A stretch of DNA of 46,822 nucleotides from Pelobacter sp. UBA6093 (lineage in GTDB: Bacteria > Desulfobacterota > Desulfuromonadia > Desulfuromonadales > Syntrophotaleaceae), in assembly GCA_002435955.1 (NCBI GenBank), contig DIWZ01000033.1, positions 182,683 through 229,504 on the forward strand. Reading direction: 5' to 3'. Shown one piece after another: positions 39,214 to 46,822 of this stretch; position 1 is the stretch's first letter, and each line of letters begins with the position of its first letter. The notes below the pieces were generated by a model. That model was not told the origin of the DNA. It did not search any database and saw only the letters and a list, made by a program, of their open reading frames with translations. A program made the translations under genes and the position numbers.

Positions 39214-40758
39214 TTGTCTAAGGTAAACATCCTGATCATCGATGACGAGGAATCCGTCTGTACATTTTTTCGTCGTCTGCTGCAAAGGAAGGGGTACCGG
39301 ACCGTTACCGCGGTTAATGAAGAAGAAGCCTTGCGGGCGTTGGACTATGGCAAGTTCAATGTGGCCATGGTCGATCTCAAGCTGCCCGATACCGATGGCC
39401 TTACTTTGTTGAAGCACATAAAGGCCCGTCAACCGGCCTGTGAAGTCATCATCATGACCGGCTTCAGCACCATCAAGACGGCTGTGCAGGCTATGCAACT
39501 GGGTGCTTACGAATATCTTGAAAAACCTTTCGAGGATATCAAGCTTATCGAAAGGCTGATTGAAAAGGCTTCGACGGTAAGCTCCCAGGGGCGCAAGGAA
39601 GAAGAGGAAGAGTGGGGGGATCTGGCCAAATCGATCGGGTTTCTGGTAGGCTCCTGTCCGGAAATGCGGCACCTGGTTTCCCTGGCCTATAAAATCGCGC
39701 CCAAGGATATCAGCGTACTGATTCAGGGCGAAACCGGCACCGGCAAGGAAGTCCTGGCGCGCTTCATTCACACGGCTTCAACCCGTGCCGACCAAATGTT
39801 TATCCCCATCAACTGCGGCGCTCTGTCCGACAACCTGCTCGAAAGCGAACTTTTCGGCCACGAACGCGGCTCTTTTACCGGCGCCGGCAATTTGCGCCGG
39901 GGCATCTTCGAAATGGCCAACAAGGGTAGCTTGTTTCTGGATGAAATCGGCGAAGCCAGTCTGTCCATTCAGGTCAAGTTGCTGCGCGTGCTGGAAACCG
40001 GGGAATTCATGCGCCTGGGAGGGGAAAAGCAGATTCATTGCGATGTGCGTGTCATCTCAGCCTCCAACGTTGACCTGGAGGACGCCATGCTGCAGCGTGA
40101 ATTCCGCGAGGACCTTTTCTATCGCCTGAATGTTGTCAAGCTGGTCATCCCTCCGCTGCGCTCCCGCGCGGAAGATATTCCGATGCTGGCCAAATATTTC
40201 GTCAAGCAGTTCAACCCGACCCTGACCCTGTCGGAGGAGATTCTCACGCTGCTCTGCCAGTATGAGTGGCCAGGCAATATTCGCGAACTGTCCAATACCC
40301 TGCGCCAGGCAGTTGCCCTGTGCGATGGCAAAGTCATTCTGCCGGAACATTTCTCCGGCAAATTAACTGCCAGCAAACCCCGACCCGTCGGCAATAATGG
40401 GAAAGCAGGCATGACTTCCCCAGCGGTTGTGGAAGCGGAGAGTAACAGTCCCCCACCACCACTGGAAAGATTCTGGGAGAATTACGGCACCCCGGAGGCG
40501 CTGTCCCAGCTTTCGGATGGGGAACTGGCGCAATTGCTCCATTCGTTGCGGGGACTCGAATCGAATCTGCATGCGGTGATGCGCAAGAAGGGTTTGTCTT
40601 CGACCGGCAGCGAGGCGTTGCGGGATTCGGAGGCTGCTTCCATCCAGCGCACCCTGGTGCAGCATCGCTGGAACATTACCGAAACGGCTCGCGCTCTGGG
40701 TATCGCCCGTAATACCCTGCACCGCAAGATCAAGAAGTACGGACTGCAGAACCAGTAG
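39214..40758 (+). CDS. NtrC-family sigma-54-dependent response regulator
   Basis: This 514-residue activator has an N-terminal receiver domain with phospho-acceptor Asp54 (VAMVDLKLPDTDG), an AAA+ sigma-54 interaction domain (about 140-380; Walker A GETGTGKEV, Walker B LFLDEIGE) and a C-terminal Fis-type HTH (IQRTLVQHRWNITETARALGIARNTLHRKI). The sigma-54-contacting loop reads GSFTGA in place of the usual GAFTGA. I place the start at the TTG at 39214, with AGGTGG 7 bases upstream; the frame upstream of it overlaps the kinase gene and has no receiver similarity. It is the natural candidate to activate the adh2 promoter. Confidence 0.92.
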   Translation: MSKVNILIIDDEESVCTFFRRLLQRKGYRTVTAVNEEEALRALDYGKFNVAMVDLKLPDTDGLTLLKHIKARQPACEVIIMTGFSTIKTAVQAMQLGAYEYLEKPFEDIKLIERLIEKASTVSSQGRKEEEEEWGDLAKSIGFLVGSCPEMRHLVSLAYKIAPKDISVLIQGETGTGKEVLARFIHTASTRADQMFIPINCGALSDNLLESELFGHERGSFTGAGNLRRGIFEMANKGSLFLDEIGEASLSIQVKLLRVLETGEFMRLGGEKQIHCDVRVISASNVDLEDAMLQREFREDLFYRLNVVKLVIPPLRSRAEDIPMLAKYFVKQFNPTLTLSEEILTLLCQYEWPGNIRELSNTLRQAVALCDGKVILPEHFSGKLTASKPRPVGNNGKAGMTSPAVVEAESNSPPPPLERFWENYGTPEALSQLSDGELAQLLHSLRGLESNLHAVMRKKGLSSTGSEALRDSEAASIQRTLVQHRWNITETARALGIARNTLHRKIKKYGLQNQ

Positions 40759-40895
40759 GATTTGGCTGCAGCATCGATACCGAGAACCCGTCGGCTTACC
40801 CGGGGGGCTGCATCCGGAAGCGTGGCGTTGCATCAAGATCCTGCCCGGTGGCCTGCCAGGGCATCGAATGGAGCCGTATGTGCCGGCATCCGTTC

Positions 40896-40924
40896 TTGAC
40901 AGCGACCAGGGTGCATGATAGTCA
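40896..40924 (+). promoter_or_regulatory. Possible sigma-70 promoter for hemL
   Basis: A perfect -35 hexamer TTGACA (40896-40901) is followed after 17 bases by the poor -10 candidate TAGTCA (40919-40924), or after 15 by GATAGT. It lies about 60 bases upstream of hemL. The rest of the 223-base gap shows nothing else. Confidence 0.3.
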
Positions 40925-40981
40925 AAAAGGCGGAACCTTAGCCCATCCGTTTCCCATCGTCAACCTCAGGAAATATATCCC

Positions 40982-42265
40982 ATGCCCTATACGCAATCCG
41001 CCCTGCTTTTCGAACGGGCCCGCAAGGTCATCCCCGGCGGCGTCAATAGCCCGGTGCGCGCTTTCAAGGCTGTCGGTCTCCATCCTTTGTTTATCGAACG
41101 CGCCGAAGGCAGTATCCTTGTAGACGCCGACGGCAACCGCTATATCGACTATGTCGGCTCCTGGGGGCCCATGATCGTCGGTCACAGCCACCCAAAGGTG
41201 ATCGAAGCCATCCGCGATGCCGCTGGCCGCGGCACCTCCTACGGCGCTCCCACCGGGCTGGAAATCGAACTGGCCGAGCAGGTCTGCGCCGCGTTTGTGA
41301 ATATCGAAAGCGTCCGCATGGTATCGTCAGGTACCGAGGCGACCATGAGCGCCATCCGTCTGGCGCGCGGGTTCACCAGTCGCGACAAGATTCTCAAATT
41401 CGAGGGTTGCTATCACGGCCACGCCGACAGCCTGCTGGTGGATGCCGGCAGCGGCGTCGCCACCTTGGGGATTCCGGCTTCGCCGGGGGTACCGGCTGAT
41501 TTCGCCCGCCATACCTTGACGGCCCCCTATAACGATCTTGCCACGGTCAAGGCTTTGGTCGAACAGCACAAATCCGATCTGGCAGCCATCATTCTCGAAC
41601 CGATCGCCGGCAACATGGGGTGCGTGCCGCCGCAACCCGGCTTCCTGGAGGGGCTGCGGGTGTTGTGCGACCGGCATGGCGTGCTGCTGATCATCGACGA
41701 GGTCATGACCGGCTTCCGGGTCGCTTACGGCGGTGCCCAGCAACTCTACGGCGTACACGGCGACCTGGTCTGCCTGGGCAAGATTATCGGTGGGGGACTG
41801 CCGGTGGGCGCCTTTGGCGGCCGCCGTGACATCATGCAGCACCTGGCGCCGGATGGCGGAGTTTATCAGGCCGGCACCCTGTCGGGCAATCCGTTGGCCA
41901 TGAGCGCAGGCATCGCCACCCTCAAGCTGCTGCGCGAAGAAGGCGTTTATCAGCAGTTGGAGGAGCGCAGTGCCCGTCTGGAGGCAGGGCTGCGCCAGGC
42001 TGCAGCCGCCGCCGCAGTGCCCGCCTGCCTGCAGCGGGTCGGCAGCATGTTCTGCAGCTATTTCCAGGCTGGCCCGGTGACCTCCTTCAGCGACGCCAAA
42101 GCCAGCGACACCGGAGTGTTTGCCGCTTTTTTCGGGAAGATGCTGGAGAACGGCGTGAATCTGGCGCCATCCCAGTTCGAAGCCGGATTCGTCAGTCTGG
42201 CGCACACCGTTGAGGATATCGATCGCACCGTCGAGGCGGCGCATCGATCCCTGAAGGCTATTTGA
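40982..42265 (+). CDS. hemL: Glutamate-1-semialdehyde 2,1-aminomutase
   Basis: This PLP-dependent enzyme makes 5-aminolevulinate for tetrapyrrole synthesis. It has 427 residues. The N-terminal RARKVIPGGVNSPVRAFKAVG is the family signature, with ERAEGSILVDADGNRYIDYVGSWGPMIVGH after it. The PLP Lys is Lys267 in LGKIIGGGLPVGAFGG, and FEGCYHGHADSLL and TLSGNPLAMSAG are present. AGGA lies about 10 bases before the ATG. It ends in a terminator and is convergent with the MacAB-like operon. Confidence 0.96.
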   Translation: MPYTQSALLFERARKVIPGGVNSPVRAFKAVGLHPLFIERAEGSILVDADGNRYIDYVGSWGPMIVGHSHPKVIEAIRDAAGRGTSYGAPTGLEIELAEQVCAAFVNIESVRMVSSGTEATMSAIRLARGFTSRDKILKFEGCYHGHADSLLVDAGSGVATLGIPASPGVPADFARHTLTAPYNDLATVKALVEQHKSDLAAIILEPIAGNMGCVPPQPGFLEGLRVLCDRHGVLLIIDEVMTGFRVAYGGAQQLYGVHGDLVCLGKIIGGGLPVGAFGGRRDIMQHLAPDGGVYQAGTLSGNPLAMSAGIATLKLLREEGVYQQLEERSARLEAGLRQAAAAAAVPACLQRVGSMFCSYFQAGPVTSFSDAKASDTGVFAAFFGKMLENGVNLAPSQFEAGFVSLAHTVEDIDRTVEAAHRSLKAI

Positions 42266-42272
42266 TCGTTAC

Positions 42273-42310
42273 CGGGAGCGCATCCGAAAGGAAATCCCGT
42301 GGCGCTCCCG
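42273..42310 (+). terminator. Terminator downstream of hemL
   Basis: A perfect 9-bp stem (42273-42281 CGGGAGCGC and 42302-42310 GCGCTCCCG) is followed by CTTTATTATT. It lies 8 bases past the hemL stop and could also serve the convergent operon, whose last stop is at 42363. Confidence 0.75.
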
Positions 42311-42362
42311 CTTTATTATTCAGTCCACCCGACTCGGTCCTCAGTTCTCAACCCTTCGATTC

Positions 42363-43583
42363 CTACTCACTTCGCAGCACGTCGAGGATCTCGACCTGCG
42401 CCGCCTGCCAGGCAGGATAGGCTCCGGCCATCAGGCCCAGCAGAGCCGATCCGGCCAGCGCCACCAGCACCAGCCAGGGCTCGAACACCAGCGGCATCTG
42501 ACCGATGCGGCATACTATCGCCACCAGCCCCAGAGCGCTCACCACCCCCAACAACCCGCCTACACCTGCCATCATGGCGGATTCCATGAGAAACTGACGA
42601 ACGATATCCCGTCGTCGGGCGCCCACCGCCCGCCGCACGCCGATCTCCAGCCGCCGGGATCGCACCAGCAACACCATGATGGAGAGAATCCCCAGTCCAC
42701 CGACGGCGAAAGACACCGAGGAGCTGATCAGACCGAGGGTCCCGACCAGGCTCAAGGCCTGCTCCTGCACCTCCATAGTGTCTCTGGCGGTCAACACCGA
42801 AAAATCGTTTTCATCACCCGGACCGATGTGATGACGCTGTCGTAGGATGGCGTTGGCCGTTTCCTTGGCGGCCGCCAGGTCGGCTTCGTTGCCGAGTTGC
42901 AGGTACACCCCCGTGATCCAATCCTGATTCGCCATGCGCCGCAGATAGGTGGACATGGGCACGAACACCTGTTCATCCTGGTCGGCCCCGGCGATATCGG
43001 CGCCCTTGGGTTCCATCACCCCCACCACGCGCAGGCCGGTCCGGTGAAAATAGACTTGCTGCCCCAGGGCGGCCTCGGCCCGTCCGAACAGGCGTTCGGC
43101 GATCTTTGCGCCGAGTACGCAGACTTTGGCCCGTTGATGTTCATCCCCGGCCGAGATGAAACGCCCGACTTCCGGTACCGCATTGCGCACGACGGAATAC
43201 TGCGGGCTGGTGGCCACCAATTGGCAGTTGATGGTGGTATTGCCGGCGCGTACCGGCAGGGTGGCACTGACAAACGGTGCCGCCAGACGTACCGCCGGCA
43301 GGGCCTGGGCCAGCACCCGGGCATCCTGCAACGTGAAGCTGGTAGCTTCGTGCCGCACCATCCCCGACCGCCCCGGTCGGAATGCCAGGCGGCCGGTGCG
43401 GGCCATGAACAGGTTGCTGCCGAGCTTGGCGGTTTCCTGTTCGGCTTTGAGCAACATGGCGCGGGAGATATGCTGTACCCCGGTCAGGGCCATGGCGCCA
43501 AGCAGAACCCCGAGCATGGCCAGCAAGGTGCGCAGCCGGTGGGCGTGCAAGGAAGCCAGGGCGATTTTTAAGCTGAACAGCAT
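42363..43583 (-). CDS. MacB/FtsX-type ABC transporter permease
   Basis: This 406-residue permease has an N-terminal helix (about 18-38; HRLRTLLAMLGVLLGAMAL), a large periplasmic MacB-like domain (about 45-270), and three C-terminal helices (about 285-400), with RRLEIGVRRAVGARRRDIVRQFLMES as the coupling-helix signature. It is one of two permeases in a four-gene operon with adaptor and ATPase, so they may act as a heterodimer. It follows the other permease after a 27-base gap and is the last gene of the operon. Confidence 0.88.
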   Translation of the reverse strand: MLFSLKIALASLHAHRLRTLLAMLGVLLGAMALTGVQHISRAMLLKAEQETAKLGSNLFMARTGRLAFRPGRSGMVRHEATSFTLQDARVLAQALPAVRLAAPFVSATLPVRAGNTTINCQLVATSPQYSVVRNAVPEVGRFISAGDEHQRAKVCVLGAKIAERLFGRAEAALGQQVYFHRTGLRVVGVMEPKGADIAGADQDEQVFVPMSTYLRRMANQDWITGVYLQLGNEADLAAAKETANAILRQRHHIGPGDENDFSVLTARDTMEVQEQALSLVGTLGLISSSVSFAVGGLGILSIMVLLVRSRRLEIGVRRAVGARRRDIVRQFLMESAMMAGVGGLLGVVSALGLVAIVCRIGQMPLVFEPWLVLVALAGSALLGLMAGAYPAWQAAQVEILDVLRSE

Positions 43584-43610
43584 GGATGAGACTCCGCGTT
43601 GGCCGACATA

Positions 43611-44861
43611 TCAGCTGCCTTTCAGTGCATCGATGGGCGCCATGCTGGCGGCGCGGCGCGCCGGCTTGAGGCCGAATATCAGGCCGATGGCGAGGGAGGC
43701 GAACAGGGCGAAACCGAACACTTTCCATGAAAAAAGAATCTCCAGTACCCCCAGGCGCGCCAGCAACTGCCCCATGGCTATGCCGAGGAACATGCCGAAG
43801 ATGGCCCCGATCAGGGTCAGCCCCACGGCTTCGAGCAGGATCTGCACCAGAATCGCCCATCGCGGCGCGCCAAGGGCCATTTTCAGGCCGATTTCGGCGC
43901 GTCGTTCATCGACCCCCAGATAAAACAGATTGGCCAGCACAAATCCGCCGACCAGCATCGCCACCAGGGCGGTGACGCCAAGAAACAGCACCAGCCCCCC
44001 CTTGAAGGTGGACAGGAACTGCAGGATTTCGTCCGCGGTGAGGATGGTGAAATCATCCTCTTGTTCAGGTCGCAACCCGTGCAGATGGCGTAGCAGGCTG
44101 CGCAGGTTGGCCACATGCTCGGACATGTATTCCGGATGGTGGAATTTAATCCGCAAAGCGCGAAAATACTTTCGGTCCAGATGAAATCTTTTGGTCAGGG
44201 TGGTGATGGGCATGATAATCCGGTCGTCGACTGGCCCACCGCCGCCCGTCACGCCGCGATAGCTGAGTCGACCGACAATCTGTACCGGAAAACGGTCCAT
44301 CAGCACCGTGCGGCCGATAGGGGACTGCTGGCCGAACAACTCCTGGGCGATGGTGTCGCCGATCAAACCGACTCTGGCGCTGTGCGTCAGGTCTTGTTCG
44401 GATAGATCCCGACCTTCGCTCAACGGCCAATCCCAGGCCCGGGCATAGCCGGCCGTGGTTCCGACTACCAGCGGCACCTGCGTCACACGTCCGCCATAGC
44501 GCACCTGCACGTTCGATTTGGACCGCATCGGGACCACCAGATACGCCCCCGGCAACGACCGGCGCAAGGCTGCCGCATCCTCGTAAGACAGGGTCAGGGT
44601 GCGCTGGCCCACAGCCCGGGTTTGAATGTTTCCCCCCAGCACCAGCGCCGCATCGGGCCCGAACAGCGCCACCATCTCGTTGGCCTTGCGATCGGCGCCA
44701 TCCACCGCTGCGACAATGATGGTCAGGGAGGCGATCCCCAGCGCCACCCCTGCCACCACGAACAGACTACGGGTTTTGGCGGCCCACAGAGCGTGGCGCG
44801 CCATGCCGGCACAGCGCCAGGCCACGCGCAGTGTCTCAGCGATTCTGGACCAGGCCGTCAT
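43611..44861 (-). CDS. MacB/FtsX-type ABC transporter permease
   Basis: This 416-residue permease has the same layout as its neighbour: an N-terminal helix (about 28-52), a MacB_PCD periplasmic domain, then three C-terminal helices with GVDERRAEIGLKMALGAPRWAILVQILLEA as coupling motif. The ATG at 44861 lies 26 bases inside the ATPase gene, so they are translationally coupled. The substrate could be a lipoprotein, peptide or macrolide-like compound, and nothing here decides it. Confidence 0.88.
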   Translation of the reverse strand: MTAWSRIAETLRVAWRCAGMARHALWAAKTRSLFVVAGVALGIASLTIIVAAVDGADRKANEMVALFGPDAALVLGGNIQTRAVGQRTLTLSYEDAAALRRSLPGAYLVVPMRSKSNVQVRYGGRVTQVPLVVGTTAGYARAWDWPLSEGRDLSEQDLTHSARVGLIGDTIAQELFGQQSPIGRTVLMDRFPVQIVGRLSYRGVTGGGGPVDDRIIMPITTLTKRFHLDRKYFRALRIKFHHPEYMSEHVANLRSLLRHLHGLRPEQEDDFTILTADEILQFLSTFKGGLVLFLGVTALVAMLVGGFVLANLFYLGVDERRAEIGLKMALGAPRWAILVQILLEAVGLTLIGAIFGMFLGIAMGQLLARLGVLEILFSWKVFGFALFASLAIGLIFGLKPARRAASMAPIDALKGS

Positions 44862-45519
44862 GCAGCAATACCTCCCGCTCGGCAGACTCAGCTGTGGCGG
44901 CGTCGTGGGTAACGAGAATGACCGTACGTCCCTGGCTGTGAATCGTCTTCAGCAAGGCTATGATTTCCGTGCTGGTTGCGGAATCGAGCTGTCCGGTGGG
45001 CTCGTCGGCCAGCAGCACCTGGGGGTCGTTGAGCAGGGCCCGGGCCATGGCGACCCGTTGCTGCTGCCCGCCGGAGAGTTGGCCGGGGCGAAAATGCAAG
45101 CGGTCCGCCAGCCCCACCTGGCTCAGCAGCTCCTGTGCGCGCCGCCGCAGCTGCCGCGCCGGAGTGGCGCCGTAGAGCCCGGGCAACATGACGTTGTCCA
45201 GGGCGGAAAGGTAGGGGATCAGATGAAAGGTCTGGAAGATAAAGCCGAACAGCCGGTTGCGCAGCGCGCTGAGTCGGTCATCGGGCAACGCGGCGACATC
45301 CTCTCCCTGCAACAGGTATCGCCCGCCCGTGGGCCGATCGAGCAAACCAAGGATATGCATCAGGGTTGACTTGCCCGATCCGGAAACACCGCGCAAAGCG
45401 ACGAATTCCCCCGCGCCGATGTCAAGGCTGACCCCCTTCAGCACCTCGATGGTCAGGTCGCCGAGCAGGAAGGTTTTTTCGATATCCTGCAGACAGATTA
45501 TCGGTTGTTTGGCACTCAT
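44836..45519 (-). CDS. ABC transporter ATP-binding protein (LolD/MacB type)
   Basis: This 227-residue ATPase shows Walker A GVSGSGKSTL, Q-loop FIFQTFHLIPYLSALDNV, signature LSGGQQQRVAMARALL, Walker B LLADEPTGQLD and the switch His in VTHDAATA. I chose the ATG at 45519 because the family N-terminus (MSAKQPIICLQDIEKTF) begins there; the frame continues for 152 more codons in the adaptor gene without similarity. The start overlaps the adaptor stop (ATGA), showing operon coupling. Confidence 0.94.
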   Translation of the reverse strand: MSAKQPIICLQDIEKTFLLGDLTIEVLKGVSLDIGAGEFVALRGVSGSGKSTLMHILGLLDRPTGGRYLLQGEDVAALPDDRLSALRNRLFGFIFQTFHLIPYLSALDNVMLPGLYGATPARQLRRRAQELLSQVGLADRLHFRPGQLSGGQQQRVAMARALLNDPQVLLADEPTGQLDSATSTEIIALLKTIHSQGRTVILVTHDAATAESAEREVLLHDGLVQNR

Positions 45520-46754
45520 GGCGTGGACTTTCGTTTCTTGCCGGTGTCGCCGAGTACCACCTGGGTCGCTACCTGGTCCCCTTCCCGTAACCCTTCGAGG
45601 ATCTCGCTCTCCAGCATCCCGGTAAGGCCCAGCGTCGGCAGCACCTCCCGCACGTTGCCCTCGGGATTCACCAGAAACACCACCTGGCGACCGTCGATCC
45701 ATTTCAGGGCGGCATTGGGCAAGCGCAGAACCTCGTCCTTTTCGGCCACCACAATCTGCACCTGGGTGGTCATCTCCGGCCGCAGCCAGACGGCCTCCGC
45801 TTTGGAGATGGCCACCAGAGCTTTGTAGTAAACGATGTTTTCGCGGATTTCCGGTTCGGGGTACACCGTCTGAATGGTGCCGCGGAACACTTTGTCCGGG
45901 TAGGCATCGACCCGGAACTCCGCCAGTTGTCCGGTTTGCACCTGGCCGATATCCGTTTCGTCGACATAAATCCACATCTCCAGGCGCGAGGTGTCGAGCA
46001 CCGTGATCAGGTTGGCGACCTGCAGGCCGGCGACGATGGTTTCACCCTCCTGGGCGGTGACCTGGCTGACCACCCCGTCGATGGGGCTGTGAATGCTGGT
46101 ATACGACAGACGTACCCGCAAGGCCTCCAGGTTGGCCCTGGTCGCTTGCACGGTCAGCTTTGCCTGGCGCAGGTTTTGATCGAATTCACGTTGCTGGCGC
46201 TCCAGCGCCGCCTCACGGGCCGCCTGCCGCCGCGTTTCGACTTCGGCCTGCTGCACAGCGTTTTCCAGCTCATCCTGCGAAACCACTCCTTCGCCTGCCA
46301 GCTGTCGGATGCGCTGGGCATTGCTGCGCAGATAGTCGGCCTGGGCACGGGTCAGGTCCAGGTCGGCGCGCGCTTCCTCGATGAGCAGGGGGTCGAGCTG
46401 CCGCACCCGTTGCAGGGCCGCTTCGTCGTTCTGCAGTCTGGCCCGGGCTTCCGCAACCTGGGACTGAATCTCACGGTCATCGATGCGTGCCACCAATTGC
46501 CCCTGGGTTACCACATTTCCCACCTGCACCAGCATCTTGTCGATGGTGCCGGTGGCCCTGGCGCCGATTTTGACAATGGCACCGACCTGCGATTTGACGA
46601 TGCCGGTCTGTTCCAGAACCTGTCGCACACTGCCGCGGTCCACCACGGCGGTTTCCAGCACCTGCACCGGAGTTTTGCCCCGCTGCGATTGCCAGAAGAT
46701 CAAGCCTGTGGCCAGTACCGCGCCGATCAGGGCAATAATAATAAACCTTTTCAT
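45516..46754 (-). CDS. Periplasmic adaptor (MacA/HlyD family) of an ABC exporter
   Basis: This 412-residue membrane-fusion protein has an N-terminal anchor (about 4-22), a barrel-sandwich half motif (VGAIVKIGARATGTIDKMLVQVGNVVTQGQLVARID), a long alpha-helical hairpin rich in Gln, Glu and Ala (about 95-200), the second half (SYTSIHSPIDGVVSQVTAQEGETIVAG), and a beta-barrel domain. The order MFP, ATPase, permease, permease resembles MacAB-type tripartite exporters that pair with an outer-membrane TolC protein, which is not in the window. GGAAGGA lies 7 bases before the ATG. It is the first gene of the operon. Confidence 0.9.
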   Translation of the reverse strand: MKRFIIIALIGAVLATGLIFWQSQRGKTPVQVLETAVVDRGSVRQVLEQTGIVKSQVGAIVKIGARATGTIDKMLVQVGNVVTQGQLVARIDDREIQSQVAEARARLQNDEAALQRVRQLDPLLIEEARADLDLTRAQADYLRSNAQRIRQLAGEGVVSQDELENAVQQAEVETRRQAAREAALERQQREFDQNLRQAKLTVQATRANLEALRVRLSYTSIHSPIDGVVSQVTAQEGETIVAGLQVANLITVLDTSRLEMWIYVDETDIGQVQTGQLAEFRVDAYPDKVFRGTIQTVYPEPEIRENIVYYKALVAISKAEAVWLRPEMTTQVQIVVAEKDEVLRLPNAALKWIDGRQVVFLVNPEGNVREVLPTLGLTGMLESEILEGLREGDQVATQVVLGDTGKKRKSTP

Positions 46755-46822
46755 CGGAGAGTCCTTCCTCAGACCAACGCCAGGACCGATATATTTGTCT
46801 AGGAGGCTGTCGGACTATCCAT
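46755..46822. other. Upstream flank of the exporter operon, cut by the window edge
   Basis: The last 68 bases contain the adaptor ribosome site and part of its upstream region. The final stretch, TAGGAGGCTGTCGGACTATC, could be the start of a repeat or mobile element, but too little is visible to say. Confidence 0.25.

Noticed and set aside
1..46822. CRISPR arrays, tRNA, rRNA and intact insertion sequences
   Set aside because: No regularly spaced repeats, no tRNA-like cloverleaf with a T-loop, no rRNA segments and no intact transposase frame were seen.

Overview
The window reads as one chromosomal segment of an anaerobic, fermentative or syntrophic deltaproteobacterium of the Desulfuromonadales type (Pelobacter/Syntrophotalea-like). 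This rests on gene content: a 14-subunit-type complex I operon, a DUF116 gene inside a def-fmt-htpX-rsmB-rpe run, iron-dependent alcohol dehydrogenases beside a tungsten-type aldehyde:ferredoxin oxidoreductase, and a sigma-54 two-component pair. The taxon is an inference; no rRNA gene or other decisive marker is present.

Layout. (1) 1-10839, plus strand: the distal part of a nuo operon, from a 5'-truncated nuoF through nuoG, H, I, J, K, L, M and N, tightly packed with several 4-base overlaps. The exception is a 232-base gap between nuoF and nuoG that holds a large fold-back element. A CoA-binding-domain protein gene and an intrinsic terminator close the block at about 11.33 kb. (2) 11.34-14.9 kb: an accessory island. 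It carries a short direct repeat, a stand-alone PduL phosphotransacylase, a membrane-anchored endonuclease/exonuclease/phosphatase protein, an unplaced short ORF, a VOC/PhnB-type protein and a frameshifted remnant of a serine recombinase. (3) 14.9-27.2 kb, mostly minus strand: housekeeping genes (lipoprotein, glutaredoxin, fused homocysteine methyltransferase/MTHF reductase, CoA-type Nudix hydrolase, rpe, rsmB, htpX, DUF116, fmt, def, sucD, sucC, transaldolase, a TRASH/YHS-like small protein, folK). (4) 27.3-40.8 kb: an alcohol/aldehyde module. Minus strand: adh1, a ThiF/MoeB-like E1 enzyme with a MoaD/ThiS-like carrier, aldehyde:ferredoxin oxidoreductase, and adh2 behind a consensus sigma-54 promoter. 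Plus strand: moeA, a third divergent iron-ADH, a GAF-PAS histidine kinase and an NtrC-family sigma-54 activator. (5) 40.9-46.8 kb: hemL, then a MacAB-like export system (adaptor, ATPase, two permeases) on the minus strand.

How the genes fit together. The ADHs would interconvert alcohols and aldehydes with NAD(P)(H). The AOR would interconvert aldehydes and acids with ferredoxin. The MoaD-like/ThiF-like pair and MoeA would support synthesis of its pterin cofactor, probably with tungsten. The neighbouring kinase/activator pair is the obvious candidate to fire the sigma-54 promoter of adh2. Reduced carriers could feed complex I. PduL and succinyl-CoA ligase are possible acyl-CoA energy-conserving steps, but nothing in the sequence ties them to this module.

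The most interesting parts are the regulated alcohol/aldehyde module (sigma-54 promoter, candidate upstream activator sites, leader hairpins, cofactor genes and regulator within about 13 kb) and the fold-back element inside the nuo operon. The module's enzyme families are known. What may be undescribed is the regulatory circuit and the dedicated E1/carrier pair. I saw no CRISPR array, tRNA, rRNA or intact transposase gene.
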